Counted from the stretch's first letter, positions 9,291 to 18,419 are shown. The stretch: DNA of 64,000 nucleotides from Perlucidibaca sp. (GCA_023265995.1 JAHFSA010000002.1:248001-312000); one strand, 5' to 3'. Notes: a model not told the origin generated them from the sequence alone. Numbers and translations are program-made.

Positions 9291-11045
9291 ATGGACACCC
9301 GAAACGCGTTCCGGCTTCTGCCTGCCCCCCTGCTCTCGCGGCGGCGCTTCCTGCTCACCGCGCTGGCCGCCGCCATCGCCGCCTGCCGCTCCTCGGCCAC
9401 CGGACCGGCGACGCCCGGCCCTTCAGCTCACGCCGGCCTGTCCTTCCCGGAAGGCCTGGAGCGCCAGCGCGAGCCTTTCGAGAACTGGGCCGGCGAGCTG
9501 CGTTTCCCGAGCGTGCTGAGCTGTGCTCCGCGCACGGCGGAAGAAGCCGAGGCCGTGGTCAACTGGGCCGCCGTCAACGGCTATGCCGTACGCGCCCGCG
9601 GCGCCATGCACAACTGGTCACCTCTGGCGCTCAGCCCGGACACCAGCGCCGAGACACGGGTCATCCTGCTCGATACCATTCCCCACCTGCGCAGCCTGGA
9701 AATGCTTGCCGAACCCATGCCCTGTGTTCGTGCCGGCACCGGCGTGCTCATGGAAGACCTACTGGCCTTTCTCGAAGACCACGGTCACGGCTTCACGGCC
9801 ACACCCGCCGTCGGCGCCATCAGTCTTGGCGGGGCCCTGGCCATCAACGGCCATGGCTGCGCCATTCCGGCCAGGAACGAAACAGCACTGCCACGACAGA
9901 CCTACGGCTCGCTGAGCAATCGCATACTGGCGCTGACCGCCATCGTCTGGTCAGCCGAACGGCAACGCTATGCCCTGCGCCGCTTCGATAGGCGCGATGC
10001 CGACATCGGCGTGCTGCTGACCTCGCTGGGTCGGGCCCTCATCACCGATGTCACCCTGGCCGTCGAGCCCAACCAGAACCTGCGCTGTGTCAGCTACATC
10101 GACATCACCGCCGACGAGATGTTCGCCGCCCCCGGCAGCGGCGGCCGCGACATGGCCAGCTTTCTCGACAGCAGCGGCCGCCTGGAGGTCATCTGGTATG
10201 CCTTCACCGACAAGCCCTGGCTCAAGGCCTGGTATGTCAGCCCGCAACAGCCAGCCGGATCACGCGCGGTCAGCAGTCCCTACAACTATCCGTTCAGCGA
10301 CAACCTGCCAAAGCCGGTGACCGACCTCGCCCAGCAGCTGGTCAGCGGACATCCGGAATCGGCACCGCTGTTCGGGCAGACCACCTACGCCGTGACGGCA
10401 GCCGGCCTGCTGGCCACGGCCTCGTCCGATATCTGGGGCCCGTCGAAGAACACCCTGCTCTTCATCAAGCCGACCACGCTGCGCGTGCATGAATTCAGCT
10501 ACGCCGTGATCACCCGCCGGGATCGCGCCCAGCAGGTCATCCACGACTTCGTCAAAACCTATCAGGAGAAACTGGCGGCCTATCAGGCCAGCGGGCGCTA
10601 CCCGGTCAACATGCCGGTGGAGATCCGCATCAGCGGCCTCGACCACGCCGGCGACATCGGACTGGCCGGCGCCCAGGAATCCCGCCTGTCGGCACTGTCG
10701 CCACGTCCGGATCACCCGGACTGGGACACGGCGATCTGGCTGGCCATCCTGACCATACCCGGCACACCGGACATGCATGTCTTCTTCCGCGACATCGAAC
10801 AGTGGCTGATCGGGCACTACACGGGAGCTGAGAGCATGGCGCGGCCGGAGTGGTCCAAGGGCTGGGCCAACAGCACCGAGGCGGCCTGGGTCGATGCCGA
10901 CATCATCAGCCGGGGCATCCCCGCGGCGCTCAGCGCAGGCCGCCCGGCCAGCCACGGCTGGCAGGCCTCGATGGCCACGCTGGCCGCGCTCGATCCCGCC
11001 GGCATCTACCAGAACGACTTCCTGCGCCGGCTCACCCGTGGCTAA
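9291..11045 (+). CDS. Cholesterol-oxidase-like FAD enzyme, Tat lipoprotein
   Basis: About 584 residues, VAO/PCMH-type flavoprotein. The start at 9291 follows AGGAGCAGCAGG; an in-frame TTG at 9255 is less likely. Residues ~16-33 form a twin-arginine signal (SRRRFLLT) ending in a lipobox-like AAIAAC, so export in folded, FAD-loaded form and lipid anchoring are likely. The FAD domain has RARGAMHNWSPL, where the His corresponds to the covalent FAD attachment site in class II cholesterol oxidases such as that of Brevibacterium sterolicum, and GAISLGGALAINGHG. The C-terminal substrate domain (MPVEIRISGLD) also resembles that class. The true substrate may be another sterol or bulky alcohol. Transcription probably ends before the convergent arfB, whose stop overlaps this one. 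Confidence 0.75.
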   Translation: MDTRNAFRLLPAPLLSRRRFLLTALAAAIAACRSSATGPATPGPSAHAGLSFPEGLERQREPFENWAGELRFPSVLSCAPRTAEEAEAVVNWAAVNGYAVRARGAMHNWSPLALSPDTSAETRVILLDTIPHLRSLEMLAEPMPCVRAGTGVLMEDLLAFLEDHGHGFTATPAVGAISLGGALAINGHGCAIPARNETALPRQTYGSLSNRILALTAIVWSAERQRYALRRFDRRDADIGVLLTSLGRALITDVTLAVEPNQNLRCVSYIDITADEMFAAPGSGGRDMASFLDSSGRLEVIWYAFTDKPWLKAWYVSPQQPAGSRAVSSPYNYPFSDNLPKPVTDLAQQLVSGHPESAPLFGQTTYAVTAAGLLATASSDIWGPSKNTLLFIKPTTLRVHEFSYAVITRRDRAQQVIHDFVKTYQEKLAAYQASGRYPVNMPVEIRISGLDHAGDIGLAGAQESRLSALSPRPDHPDWDTAIWLAILTIPGTPDMHVFFRDIEQWLIGHYTGAESMARPEWSKGWANSTEAAWVDADIISRGIPAALSAGRPASHGWQASMATLAALDPAGIYQNDFLRRLTRG

Positions 11046-11434
11046 TCGGTGATGCGCCCGCGCAGTGCCTTGACCTGTCCGCGCTGAACCTTGCCCTCGA
11101 CACGCTTGCGCTGCGAACTGCGCGTCGGTCGCGTCGGCGTGCGCGGCGGCAGCACGCGACTGGCCTGCTCGACCAGCTCCTGCAAGCGCTCGATGGCATC
11201 TTCGCGATTCTTCTCCAGGCTGCGAAAGCGCTGGGCCTTGATCACGATCACGCCATCCTCGCTGATGCGCTGGTCACGCCAGGCACACAGCCGCGCCTTG
11301 ACCTCATCCGGCAAGGACGAGGCGGTAATGTCGAAACGCAAGTGAATGGCATTCGAGACCTTGTTGACGTTCTGCCCGCCCGCGCCCTGCGCGCGTATGG
11401 CCATGAACTCGACTTCTTCCAGCTTGATATCCAA
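11042..11434 (-). CDS. arfB: Peptidyl-tRNA hydrolase ArfB, ribosome rescue
   Basis: 130-residue class I release-factor-like protein that hydrolyses peptidyl-tRNA on stalled ribosomes. The catalytic loop reads RAQGAGGQNVNKVSNAIHL, and the basic C-terminal tail that enters the mRNA channel is present (RPTRSSQRKRVEGK, then VKALRGR). The start is taken as TTG at 11434 because AGGAG lies 7 nt upstream and this gives the family N-terminus (LDIKLEEVEF). A longer reading frame upstream has no homology and is not translated in my view. Its stop region overlaps the end of the convergent oxidase gene. Confidence 0.92.
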   Translation of the reverse strand: MDIKLEEVEFMAIRAQGAGGQNVNKVSNAIHLRFDITASSLPDEVKARLCAWRDQRISEDGVIVIKAQRFRSLEKNREDAIERLQELVEQASRVLPPRTPTRPTRSSQRKRVEGKVQRGQVKALRGRITD

Positions 11435-11499
11435 GGCCCTGCTCCTCGACGCCTGCTGCCCGCATCCTACCAGCGTGCCGGCGGCGACAGTACCGTCGC

Positions 11500-11820
11500 T
11501 CAGCGTGCCGCGTCCCAGCTGTACTCGCCCAGGTCTATGCGGCCACGGGCATCGAAACGCACACCCTCCGCCTCCAGACGCAGACGCTGCAGCGATTCGG
11601 ACTCGCTGCCGGCAGCGCTGCGCTGGCTGATCTCGCCCCTGGCATTGACGACGCGATGCCAAGGCACCTCGCTGTCTTCCGGCAGCGCGTTGAGGGCATA
11701 GCCGACCTGACGCGCCAGGCGCCCCAGTCCGCTGATGCGCGCGATCTGGCCATAGGTGGCCACGCGTCCGGGCGGAATCTGGCAGACGGCGGCAAAGACT
11801 ATGGCATTGCGCTCCCTCAT
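11500..11820 (-). CDS. Alkyltransferase-like protein (ATL)
   Basis: 106-residue protein with the DNA-binding fold of O6-alkylguanine-DNA alkyltransferase (IPPGRVATYGQIAR, the GNALPEDSEVPWHRVV-like region) in which the alkyl-accepting cysteine of the PCHR motif is replaced by Trp (PWHRV). Proteins of this kind flag O6-alkylguanine lesions for nucleotide excision repair without repairing them. The ATG overlaps the stop of the zinc-ribbon membrane protein gene upstream (4 nt). Confidence 0.9.
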   Translation of the reverse strand: MRERNAIVFAAVCQIPPGRVATYGQIARISGLGRLARQVGYALNALPEDSEVPWHRVVNARGEISQRSAAGSESESLQRLRLEAEGVRFDARGRIDLGEYSWDAAR

Positions 11821-12866
11821 GCCGGCTCTCCGTGGTCACCGGCGGCACCACAGGCATGGCAGTAGCGGGCGAACGAGTTCTTGCGCGCCTGGCACTGCCG
11901 GCAGTGATCGAACAGGCAGATGCCGCAGTGCATGCAGAAATTGCGGCTGCCGTCCTTCAGATCGACAGCGCGCTCGCAACCCGGGCATATGCCCTTGACC
12001 AGGCGCATGTGCGCGACGTCATAGGCCAGACCCTGGCGACGCTCGACATCGGGCATGTCCTCCCTCGCCTTCTGCTGTTCCAGATAGCGCCGCATGCCGC
12101 GAATAGCGTAGTGCCCGACCAGTATGGTGAGCACGACGCCGACCAGATAGCGCACATAGCCGCCATAGCTGGGCAGGTAAGGCACCAGCTCGACAAAGAA
12201 GGTGAACAGGGCAAACAGGATGAAGCCCCAGACAAAGGGCCAGTGCGTGCTCTGGCGCTTGCGCGCGAACAGCCAGCCGGCGAGGACCAGCAGCGGCAGG
12301 GTCAGCAGCAGTCGATACAGGAAGACCTTGAGTTCGACGGCACGCTGCACCGTCGCCAGACGCTGGTAACCGCGCTGCTCCAGCACCTGCAGATGCTGCT
12401 CGCGCTGCTGCAGGCTCTGCCGCGCAGCCAGCGTCGACTGCTCAAGCTGCTCCAGCTGCGCCTGCGCCACCCGCTCCTGCGCCTTCAGGCCATCCAGCTC
12501 GCGACTGCGACGCAGCAGCTCGGCATCCTGCTCCGGCCGCTCGGTCGCCTCGCGGGTCTGCAGCCAGTGCGTGAAAGTCTCGCGGGCATTGCCGGCCCGG
12601 TGCCCGGCCGCCTGCAGGATCAACTGCTGGCGCTCCATGGCATCGTTGCCGCTCTGCAGCGCGGCCCTGTCCTGACGGATGGCATCGCGCTCGCGGCTGG
12701 TCGCCGGCTGCTCGAGGAACTGCTCCAGTCGCGGCATCGATTCGACCCGCGGCAGATCGCCCACGACGAGACCACCGAGACCGATCAGAAAGCCGGCGAA
12801 AACCACGGCGATCAGCCACAAGGCGCGGCGAAACCACTCCTCGGAAAAACGCAGGGCCTTGCTCAT
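11817..12866 (-). CDS. Membrane coiled-coil protein with C-terminal zinc ribbons
   Basis: About 349 residues; start at 12866 with AGGAG 6 nt upstream, in preference to a TTG two codons earlier. One N-terminal transmembrane helix, then a long charged and Gln-rich coiled coil (residues ~45-180), then three to four hydrophobic helices, then a cytoplasmic tail with four CxxC pairs (CPGC, CMHCGIC, CRQC, CHAC) that should bind two zinc ions. I do not know a named function; such proteins are annotated as zinc-ribbon or hypothetical. It is coupled to the alkyltransferase-like gene by overlap. Confidence 0.7.
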   Translation of the reverse strand: MSKALRFSEEWFRRALWLIAVVFAGFLIGLGGLVVGDLPRVESMPRLEQFLEQPATSRERDAIRQDRAALQSGNDAMERQQLILQAAGHRAGNARETFTHWLQTREATERPEQDAELLRRSRELDGLKAQERVAQAQLEQLEQSTLAARQSLQQREQHLQVLEQRGYQRLATVQRAVELKVFLYRLLLTLPLLVLAGWLFARKRQSTHWPFVWGFILFALFTFFVELVPYLPSYGGYVRYLVGVVLTILVGHYAIRGMRRYLEQQKAREDMPDVERRQGLAYDVAHMRLVKGICPGCERAVDLKDGSRNFCMHCGICLFDHCRQCQARKNSFARYCHACGAAGDHGEPA

Positions 12867-12928
12867 GGCCAACTCCTGAATGCCGGACGCGACTCGGCCA
12901 CGAGCATGCCCAAGCCCGGAGACGGATG

Positions 12929-13240
12929 CTAGAGAGGAATCTTCAGCGGATCATGAATGGCCACGATGGCATGCCCCTTCTCGATGGCATGTTCGTAGGC
13001 GGCCACCAGATGGGCATCGCGGGCGGACCGCTCCGGCGTGGCGACTTCGGCATCGAGCAGGAAGACCTGATCCCAGCCATCTTCGCGCGCGAGGCGCTTG
13101 GCCTTGTCGAAATCGGGGTCGGGGTCGACCTGGACGAGGAAAATGAACAGAAGATGGCGCTCGCCCGTGGGGTAGCACTCGCGATTGAGACGGGTGGCTA
13201 TGCCATCACCGGAGAAGAGAAAGACCTTATGTGCGTACAT
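12929..13240 (-). CDS. Hypothetical 103-residue protein
   Basis: Small soluble protein beginning MYAHKVFLFSGDG, with GAGGGG-like ribosome-binding sequence (GAGGGG, 8 nt before the ATG). The alternation of hydrophobic strands and acidic turns (VDPDPDFDKAKRLAREDGW, VFLLDAEV) suggests an alpha/beta fold. No motif tells me a function. Codon usage is like its neighbours. Confidence 0.6.
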   Translation of the reverse strand: MYAHKVFLFSGDGIATRLNRECYPTGERHLLFIFLVQVDPDPDFDKAKRLAREDGWDQVFLLDAEVATPERSARDAHLVAAYEHAIEKGHAIVAIHDPLKIPL

Positions 13241-13331
13241 TCCATCATCCCCTCAGTGCCGAGGTGGCGACGAATCACCAAGTCCGTTTGCCGAATACGC
13301 TGTCAGACATTGTTTTAGCACAGGAATGCAC

Positions 13332-13366
13332 AAACAAAAACGCCCCGATCTTGCGATCAGGGCGTC
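13332..13366 (-). terminator. Rho-independent terminator after tRNA-Val-Asp
   Basis: On the minus strand a GC-rich stem (ACGCCCtGATC / GATCgGGGCGT, loop GCAA) is followed by TTTTTGTTTG. It lies just past the 3' end of tRNA-Asp. Confidence 0.85.
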
Positions 13367-13378
13367 TTCGTATCGATA

Positions 13379-13455
13379 TGGCGCAGCGGACGGGACTCGA
13401 ACCCGCGACCCCCGGCGTGACAGGCCGGTATTCTAACCGACTGAACTACCGCTGC
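13379..13455 (-). tRNA. tRNA-Asp(GTC)
   Basis: 77-nt cloverleaf with encoded CCA. Acceptor GCAGCGG/CCGCTGC, D-arm TAGTTCAGTCGGTTAGAATA, anticodon loop CTGTCAC (anticodon GTC), T-arm GGGTTCGAGTCCC, discriminator G. Very close to the E. coli tRNA-Asp sequence. Transcribed after tRNA-Val in the same direction. Confidence 0.97.
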
Positions 13456-13479
13456 GCGTCGGCACACATTGACATGAGA

Positions 13480-13555
13480 TGGTGGGTGTTGACGGGATCG
13501 AACCGCCGACCCGCTCCTTGTAAGGGAGCTGCTCTCCCAGCTGAGCTAAACACCC
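13480..13555 (-). tRNA. tRNA-Val(TAC)
   Basis: 76-nt cloverleaf with encoded CCA. Acceptor GGGTGTT/AACACCC, D-arm TAGCTCAGCTGGGAGAGCA, anticodon stem CTCCC/GGGAG-like with loop containing TTACAA (anticodon TAC), T-loop GGTTCGATCCC. 24 nt upstream of tRNA-Asp, forming a two-tRNA transcript. Confidence 0.97.
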
Positions 13556-13614
13556 GCTGTTGTCGCTGTGTGGGGCGCATTATAGGGATTCCCGACCGCG
13601 TGTCAAAAGGAAAA

Positions 13615-13854
13615 TCAGGGCTTTTGGCACGACTGCCGCTTTTCTGAACATGACGCCTGCCCTGCCCCGGCTGCCAGCCGGCGTGCCGCCGCCTCGGCCT
13701 CGGCACGGCTGGCGTGAAAGTCCGGCAGCTGGTCGCCACGGCGGTCCGCCACGATATAGGCCGTGACATACAGGGACAGCGTCCGGCGATCCAGCTCGCC
13801 CCACTCCAGAACACTGTAGCCGGTGTCATCCACCGGCCAGGCATTGCCTATCAT
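13615..13854 (-). CDS. Small hypothetical protein coupled to L,D-transpeptidase
   Basis: 79 residues, beginning MIGNAWPVDDTGYSVLEW. The ATG overlaps the transpeptidase stop (ATGA), which argues that it is translated. The region with TLSLYVTAYIVADRRGDQ looks like beta strands, and the tail is Ala-rich and helical. No family recognised. The alternative is a spurious frame, but the overlap and the lack of another gene here favour a real one. Confidence 0.5.
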   Translation of the reverse strand: MIGNAWPVDDTGYSVLEWGELDRRTLSLYVTAYIVADRRGDQLPDFHASRAEAEAAARRLAAGAGQASCSEKRQSCQKP

Positions 13855-14408
13855 GCCGCCTCCGAAATCAGCACCGGCAGCCCCGCCGGCACACGCTCGA
13901 AGAGTTCCATGATGTCGCTGTTGCGCATGCGCACGCAGCCATGCGAGAGCGGCTCGCCCATGGGCTCGCAGTCAGGCGTGCCGTGCAGATAGATGTAGCG
14001 GCGCATGCTGTCGACCACCACGCCATCGTCGCGACGACCGCGATTGAAGCCGCTCTCGCGACCGGACAGCCAGAGTATGCGGGTCAGTATCCAGTCGCGA
14101 CCGGGACAGGCTGCGTGCAGCTCGGGTGTCCAGACCTCGCCGGTGGCACGGCGGCCGCGCAGCACGGCGCAAGCCGGCAGGCCGTCGCCTATGCGGGCTC
14201 GCACCACGTGCCAGCCACGCGGTGTGCATTCACTGCCGGAGGTCTCGCCGGCGCCGTTGCGAGCGGTCGACACGGGGTATTCGGCGAGCAGCAGGTCACC
14301 CTGGTAGTGGCGCAGGCACTGGCTGGCGATGCCGACATGCAGCCACTCGCCATCGGGGTGGCCTGCCGGCAACCAGGTGTCGTCAGTGCAGGATGTGGGG
14401 CTCGTCAT
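13851..14408 (-). CDS. L,D-transpeptidase (YkuD family)
   Basis: About 185 residues, with the YkuD catalytic signature at the C-terminal side: YIYLHGTP and, 12 residues later, SHGCVRMRNSDIMELF with the nucleophilic cysteine and its His. Such enzymes make 3-3 cross-links in peptidoglycan or attach lipoproteins to it. No clear signal peptide is seen with the start at 14408, which is unusual for an enzyme that acts in the periplasm; upstream in-frame codons do not supply one. The start region overlaps the end of the 81-residue ORF upstream, and the stop overlaps a further small ORF, so three genes appear translationally coupled. Confidence 0.85.
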   Translation of the reverse strand: MTSPTSCTDDTWLPAGHPDGEWLHVGIASQCLRHYQGDLLLAEYPVSTARNGAGETSGSECTPRGWHVVRARIGDGLPACAVLRGRRATGEVWTPELHAACPGRDWILTRILWLSGRESGFNRGRRDDGVVVDSMRRYIYLHGTPDCEPMGEPLSHGCVRMRNSDIMELFERVPAGLPVLISEAA

Positions 14409-14628
14409 CGAGAGACTCGGGGTTGGCCATCTGGTGCGTGGCCAACTGCACGCCGGCACCGACCATGGCGCGGGCGATATCGGTGGTGCGGTTGCCGAGC
14501 AGCAGGCGGGCCTCGGAGGAGAAACGCACGCTCACCAGCGGTTCGCTGTCGGCGGCATCACCGCTGCGGCGCAGAACAACCTCGCCATCATCCATTTCGG
14601 ACAATTCGAGGAAGGCAAATTCGGACAT
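14383..14628 (-). CDS. Small hypothetical protein upstream of L,D-transpeptidase
   Basis: 81 residues, beginning MSEFAFLELSEMDDGEVVLR, with GAGG 9 nt before the ATG. A single small domain of beta strands and one helix (ARAMVGAGVQLATHQMAN). It overlaps the transpeptidase start by 26 nt. In Pseudomonas-type genomes small proteins of this kind are found near topA, but I cannot assign a function. Confidence 0.6.
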   Translation of the reverse strand: MSEFAFLELSEMDDGEVVLRRSGDAADSEPLVSVRFSSEARLLLGNRTTDIARAMVGAGVQLATHQMANPESLDDEPHILH

Positions 14629-14668
14629 GGACTTCTACCTCAACAGCGGCGGTCGAATCGACTGCCGC

Positions 14669-15208
14669 TCAGAATTCTACCAGCTCCGCGCGGAAGTCGC
14701 GGATGGCCTGGGTCAGCGCCTGATGGATCAGCGTCAGGACGGCGCGGTCAGGCTCGCTCAGGGGCGCATCTTCCGTGGTCATGACCAGCGGAATGGCGAT
14801 GCGCGCCGGTGACTCGTCCTCGACCGCGATGTCGGGCAGCGCCACCGGCAGATAGCAGGCGTCATGCAGACGGCGCAGCTGCGCCAGCCAGCTCTGCGGA
14901 TCATCCAGCAGCTGCAGCAGGATCTGCGCCTCGGGCGAGACCTGGCTGCGCTTCGCCATGGCCTCGGCCATGGCCTCCGGCGTGGTCACCGCCGGCTGCA
15001 CCTTGTAGAAGCGCGAAAGCTCCTGCATGAAGGCACCGAGGGCGCTGTGCAGATGCCAGATGGCGGCCTCGCGGCTGCTGAGCGCGCGCGGCTCGCTGTC
15101 GAAGGCCGTGCTGTCAGCCAGCGCGGCCTCCATCTGGGTGAGCTGCAGGCGCGCGAAATAGAGCTTCTGGTTCGTGCGCGCCGGATGCATGTTGCGGTCT
15201 TTGCTCAT
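14669..15208 (-). CDS. DUF6586 family protein
   Basis: 179-residue helical protein (RTNQKLYFARLQLTQMEAAL ... REAAIWHLHSALGAFMQEL) that matches the uncharacterised DUF6586-type proteins next to topA in pseudomonads. Conserved position downstream of topA (10 nt after its stop) suggests one transcript. No catalytic motif is visible. Confidence 0.7.
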   Translation of the reverse strand: MSKDRNMHPARTNQKLYFARLQLTQMEAALADSTAFDSEPRALSSREAAIWHLHSALGAFMQELSRFYKVQPAVTTPEAMAEAMAKRSQVSPEAQILLQLLDDPQSWLAQLRRLHDACYLPVALPDIAVEDESPARIAIPLVMTTEDAPLSEPDRAVLTLIHQALTQAIRDFRAELVEF

Positions 15209-15218
15209 ATGGCGCTGC

Positions 15219-17885
15219 TCATGCTCCGTCGGCCTTCTTGTCCTTGTCGCCCTTGGGCGCAGTCACCACCCAGCGGCCGTTGTCGAAGAACGCCTGCCAG
15301 CCGGTGGCCTTGCCGTCCTGCTCGGTCATCACGTACTGCTCGCGCGTCTTGCGGCTGAAACGCAGGATGTAAGGACGGCCTTCCGGGTCATGCACCGGAG
15401 CATCGAGCAGATAGTGATGCTTGGGGTCGAGCTGGTCGCCGACCGACTTCAGTTCCTCGACGCTGGGCGCGCGCGTCTCGCGGTTCTTGGGGAACTTGCT
15501 GGCGGCCAGGAAGAGACCGCTGGCGCCATCGCGCAGCAGGAAGTGATCGTCGACCTTGCTGCAGCGCAGCGTGGGCATGCTGATGGGCGCCGCCTTGGGC
15601 GGTGCCGCTTCGCCATTGCGCAGCAGCTTGCGGGTATTGCCGCAGGTCGAGTTGGTGCAGCCGAAATACTTGCCGAAACGGCCGGTCTTGAGCTGCATGT
15701 CGGAGCCGCACTTGTCGCATTCGATCAGCGGGCCGTCATAGCCCTTGATGCGATAGCTGCCCTCTTCCACCTCGTAGCCGGCGCAGTCCGGGTTGTTGCC
15801 GCAGACGTGCAGCTTGCGGCTGCCATCGATGAGATAGCTTTCCATGGCTGTGCCACAGATCTTGCAGCGGTGCTTGGCGCGCAGCTGCAGGGTTTCGCTT
15901 TCATCATCCTCGTCGGTATCGGAGGTGATGGCGACGGCTTCGTCGCCACGGGTCAGGTTGAGCGTGAACTTGCAACGCTCCTTGGGCGGCAGCGCATAGC
16001 CGGAGCAGCCCAGGAAGACACCGGTGGATGCCGTGCGGATCTGCAGCGGACGGCTGCAGAGCTGGCAAGGCAGATTGGTCTGCACCGGCTGGTTGCGGCG
16101 CATGCCATCCTCGTCCTGACCGGCCTTGTCGAGCTTGCGCTTGAAGTCGGCGTAGAAGCGGTCGAGCACCGCCTTCCAGTCCTCGGAGCCTTCGGCGACC
16201 TTGTCGAGCTGGGCTTCGAGATCGGCCGTGAAGGCGTAATCCATGAGGTTGCTGAAGTTCTCGCCGAGACGGTCGGTGACGATGTCACCCATTTTCTCGG
16301 CATAGAAGCGACGGCTCTCCAGGCGCACGTAGCCGCGATCCTGGATGGTCGAAATGATGGCCGCGTAGGTCGACGGGCGACCGATGCCGCGCTTTTCCAG
16401 CTCGCGCACCAGGCTGGCTTCGGTGAAGCGTGCCACCGGCTTGGTGAAGTGCTGCTTCGGGTCCAGTGTCTGCAAGGCCAGCTTTTCGCCGACCGCGACA
16501 TCCGGCAGCACGATGTCTTCCTTGTCCTTGGAGACCGCGCTCATGACCTTGGTGAAACCGTCGAAGCGCAGGATGCGGCCGCGCGTGCGCAGCTCGAAGT
16601 CGCCGGCTGCCACGGTCAGGCTGGTGCTGGTGTATTCGGCATCGTTCATCTGGCAGGCCACGAACTGGCGCCAGATCAGCTCGTAGAGACGCTCGGCGTC
16701 CTTCTCGAGCCCGTCGATGGTGCCCGGACGCGACGTCACGTCAGACGGACGGATGGCTTCGTGAGCCTCCTGCGCGCCTTCCTTGCTGCTGTAGGAAATC
16801 GGCTTGCCGGGCAGATACTTGTCGCCGAACTGCTTGACGATGAAGCCGCGCACGGCCTCCAGCGCATCCTGACTCAGATTGGTCGAGTCGGTACGCATGT
16901 AGGTGATGTGGCCGGCTTCATACAGACGCTGCGCCAGCGTCATGGTCTTCTTCACCGAGAAGCCCAGGCGCGTGCTCGCGGCCTGCTGCAGGGTCGAGGT
17001 GATGAACGGCGCCGACGGCTTGCTGCGCGTCGGCTTGTCCTCGCGCTTGGCGACCGTGTAGGCGGCCTTCTGCAACAGCGCGACGGCAGCCATGGCCTGC
17101 TTTTCGCTGACCGGCTTGAAGGCATCGCTGCCCTGGCGGGTCACTTCCAGACGCAGTGCGTCCTTGCCCGGGGTCAGGGTGTCAGCCCAGATTTCCCAGA
17201 ATTCTTCCGGCACGAAGGCGCGGATCTCGCGTTCGCGCTCGACCACCAGACGCACGGCCACCGACTGCACGCGACCGGCGGAAAGACCACGGGCGATCTT
17301 TTCCCAGAGCAGCGGCGACACCATGTAGCCGACGACACGGTCGAGGAAACGACGTGCCTGCTGGGCGTTGACGCGGTCGATGTTGAGTTCGCCCGGTTCC
17401 TTGAACGCCTCGGTGATGGCGGTCTTGGTGATTTCGTTGAAGACCACGCGCTTGTAGCGGCTGTCATCGCCACCGATGACTTCGCGCAGGTGCCAGGCAA
17501 TGGCCTCCCCTTCGCGGTCCAAGTCGGTTGCGAGATAGATGGTGTCGGCGGTCTTGGCCAGGGCCTTGAGCTCGTTGACGACCTTTTCCTTGCCCGGCAG
17601 CACCTCGTACTTGGCCTTCCAGTGCCTCTCCGGATCGACACCCATGCGCGCCACCAGCGCCGCGCGCTGCTTGCCTTCCTTCTGCGCCGCCTTCTGCTCG
17701 GGCGTCAGCTTGCGGGTTTCGGCCGCAGCCTTGGCGCGCTCGGCGGGATCACTGGTCGCGCCACCGCTGGTTGGCAGGTCGCGGACATGACCGACGCTGG
17801 ACTTCACGATGAAGTCCTTGCCCAGGTACTTGTTGATGGTCTTGGCTTTCGCCGGAGACTCGACGATGACCAGCGATCTACCCAT
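15219..17885 (-). CDS. topA: DNA topoisomerase I
   Basis: Type IA topoisomerase that relaxes negatively supercoiled DNA. About 888 residues. Start at 17885 gives the exact family N-terminus [17 protein letters not shown] (Toprim domain, with [13 protein letters not shown] near residue 120). The active-site tyrosine is in [13 protein letters not shown] near residue 330. Three C-terminal Cys4 zinc ribbons follow ([24 protein letters not shown]), then a further zinc-free C-terminal repeat region and a Lys/Asp-rich end ([11 protein letters not shown]). Length and order are normal for gammaproteobacteria. Confidence 0.97.
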   Translation of the reverse strand: MGRSLVIVESPAKAKTINKYLGKDFIVKSSVGHVRDLPTSGGATSDPAERAKAAAETRKLTPEQKAAQKEGKQRAALVARMGVDPERHWKAKYEVLPGKEKVVNELKALAKTADTIYLATDLDREGEAIAWHLREVIGGDDSRYKRVVFNEITKTAITEAFKEPGELNIDRVNAQQARRFLDRVVGYMVSPLLWEKIARGLSAGRVQSVAVRLVVEREREIRAFVPEEFWEIWADTLTPGKDALRLEVTRQGSDAFKPVSEKQAMAAVALLQKAAYTVAKREDKPTRSKPSAPFITSTLQQAASTRLGFSVKKTMTLAQRLYEAGHITYMRTDSTNLSQDALEAVRGFIVKQFGDKYLPGKPISYSSKEGAQEAHEAIRPSDVTSRPGTIDGLEKDAERLYELIWRQFVACQMNDAEYTSTSLTVAAGDFELRTRGRILRFDGFTKVMSAVSKDKEDIVLPDVAVGEKLALQTLDPKQHFTKPVARFTEASLVRELEKRGIGRPSTYAAIISTIQDRGYVRLESRRFYAEKMGDIVTDRLGENFSNLMDYAFTADLEAQLDKVAEGSEDWKAVLDRFYADFKRKLDKAGQDEDGMRRNQPVQTNLPCQLCSRPLQIRTASTGVFLGCSGYALPPKERCKFTLNLTRGDEAVAITSDTDEDDESETLQLRAKHRCKICGTAMESYLIDGSRKLHVCGNNPDCAGYEVEEGSYRIKGYDGPLIECDKCGSDMQLKTGRFGKYFGCTNSTCGNTRKLLRNGEAAPPKAAPISMPTLRCSKVDDHFLLRDGASGLFLAASKFPKNRETRAPSVEELKSVGDQLDPKHHYLLDAPVHDPEGRPYILRFSRKTREQYVMTEQDGKATGWQAFFDNGRWVVTAPKGDKDKKADGA

Positions 17886-17975
17886 GGTTGAGGGATATCC
17901 CAAGAGAGTGACGGAACATGATGGAAAAACCGGCCGTCAGGAAAGCGGCATATATACGAGGCCCTTTACTCAGGG

Positions 17976-18419
17976 TCAAGCACCCGGCTCCCGGAGAATG
18001 CGTTGCATGAGCTCGACCGACTCGCGCCGGCCGTCTTCACGCCAGTACAGCACGACACCATTCGGCGAGGCCTCGACACCGAGCCAGCCCGCAGGCGCCG
18101 GGGTCGGCCAGGGAGCCGCGCTGAGCCAGCCCTCGGGATTGCCTATCGGTTGCCAGTTGCCCAGCCCGCCATGCCAGCGCCAGCGCCCCAGACGCTCGCG
18201 CGGCATGGGCAGCATGAGCTGGTAGTGCGCGATCAGGCGTTCGCCAGCCGGCAGCTGCAGCCACTCGGGAGCCGGTCGCAGATGCACGCCGAAGCCGGCG
18301 GCCTTGGCCTGTTCGCGCTGAGCCGTCAGCGCCCTCTCCCAGGGGCTGGGACGCAGCCAGAGCAGATTGCCGACAATCACGGAAACGACGAAGAAGAGCA
18401 CGATCCAGAAGGTCGCCAT
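17976..18419 (-). CDS. Membrane-anchored hypothetical protein between topA and lexA
   Basis: 147 residues: one N-terminal transmembrane helix (FWIVLFFVVSVIVGNLLWL), then a basic and Trp-rich soluble part (WLQLPAGERLIAHYQLMLP, LGRWRWHGGLGNW). It is divergent from lexA and occupies the place where Pseudomonas has sulA and a small hypothetical gene; it is not SulA-like itself. It could share the lexA intergenic SOS control, but the box is nearer lexA. Confidence 0.65.
   Translation of the reverse strand: MATFWIVLFFVVSVIVGNLLWLRPSPWERALTAQREQAKAAGFGVHLRPAPEWLQLPAGERLIAHYQLMLPMPRERLGRWRWHGGLGNWQPIGNPEGWLSAAPWPTPAPAGWLGVEASPNGVVLYWREDGRRESVELMQRILREPGA

Noticed and set aside
11434-11857. N-terminal extension of ArfB to 271 residues
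   Set aside because: The extension overlaps the alkyltransferase-like gene in another frame and has no homology; TTG at 11434 with AGGAG gives the family N-terminus.
15174-17891. 905-residue + frame opposite topA
   Set aside because: TopA on the minus strand is unambiguous; the + frame has no family and no ribosome-binding site.
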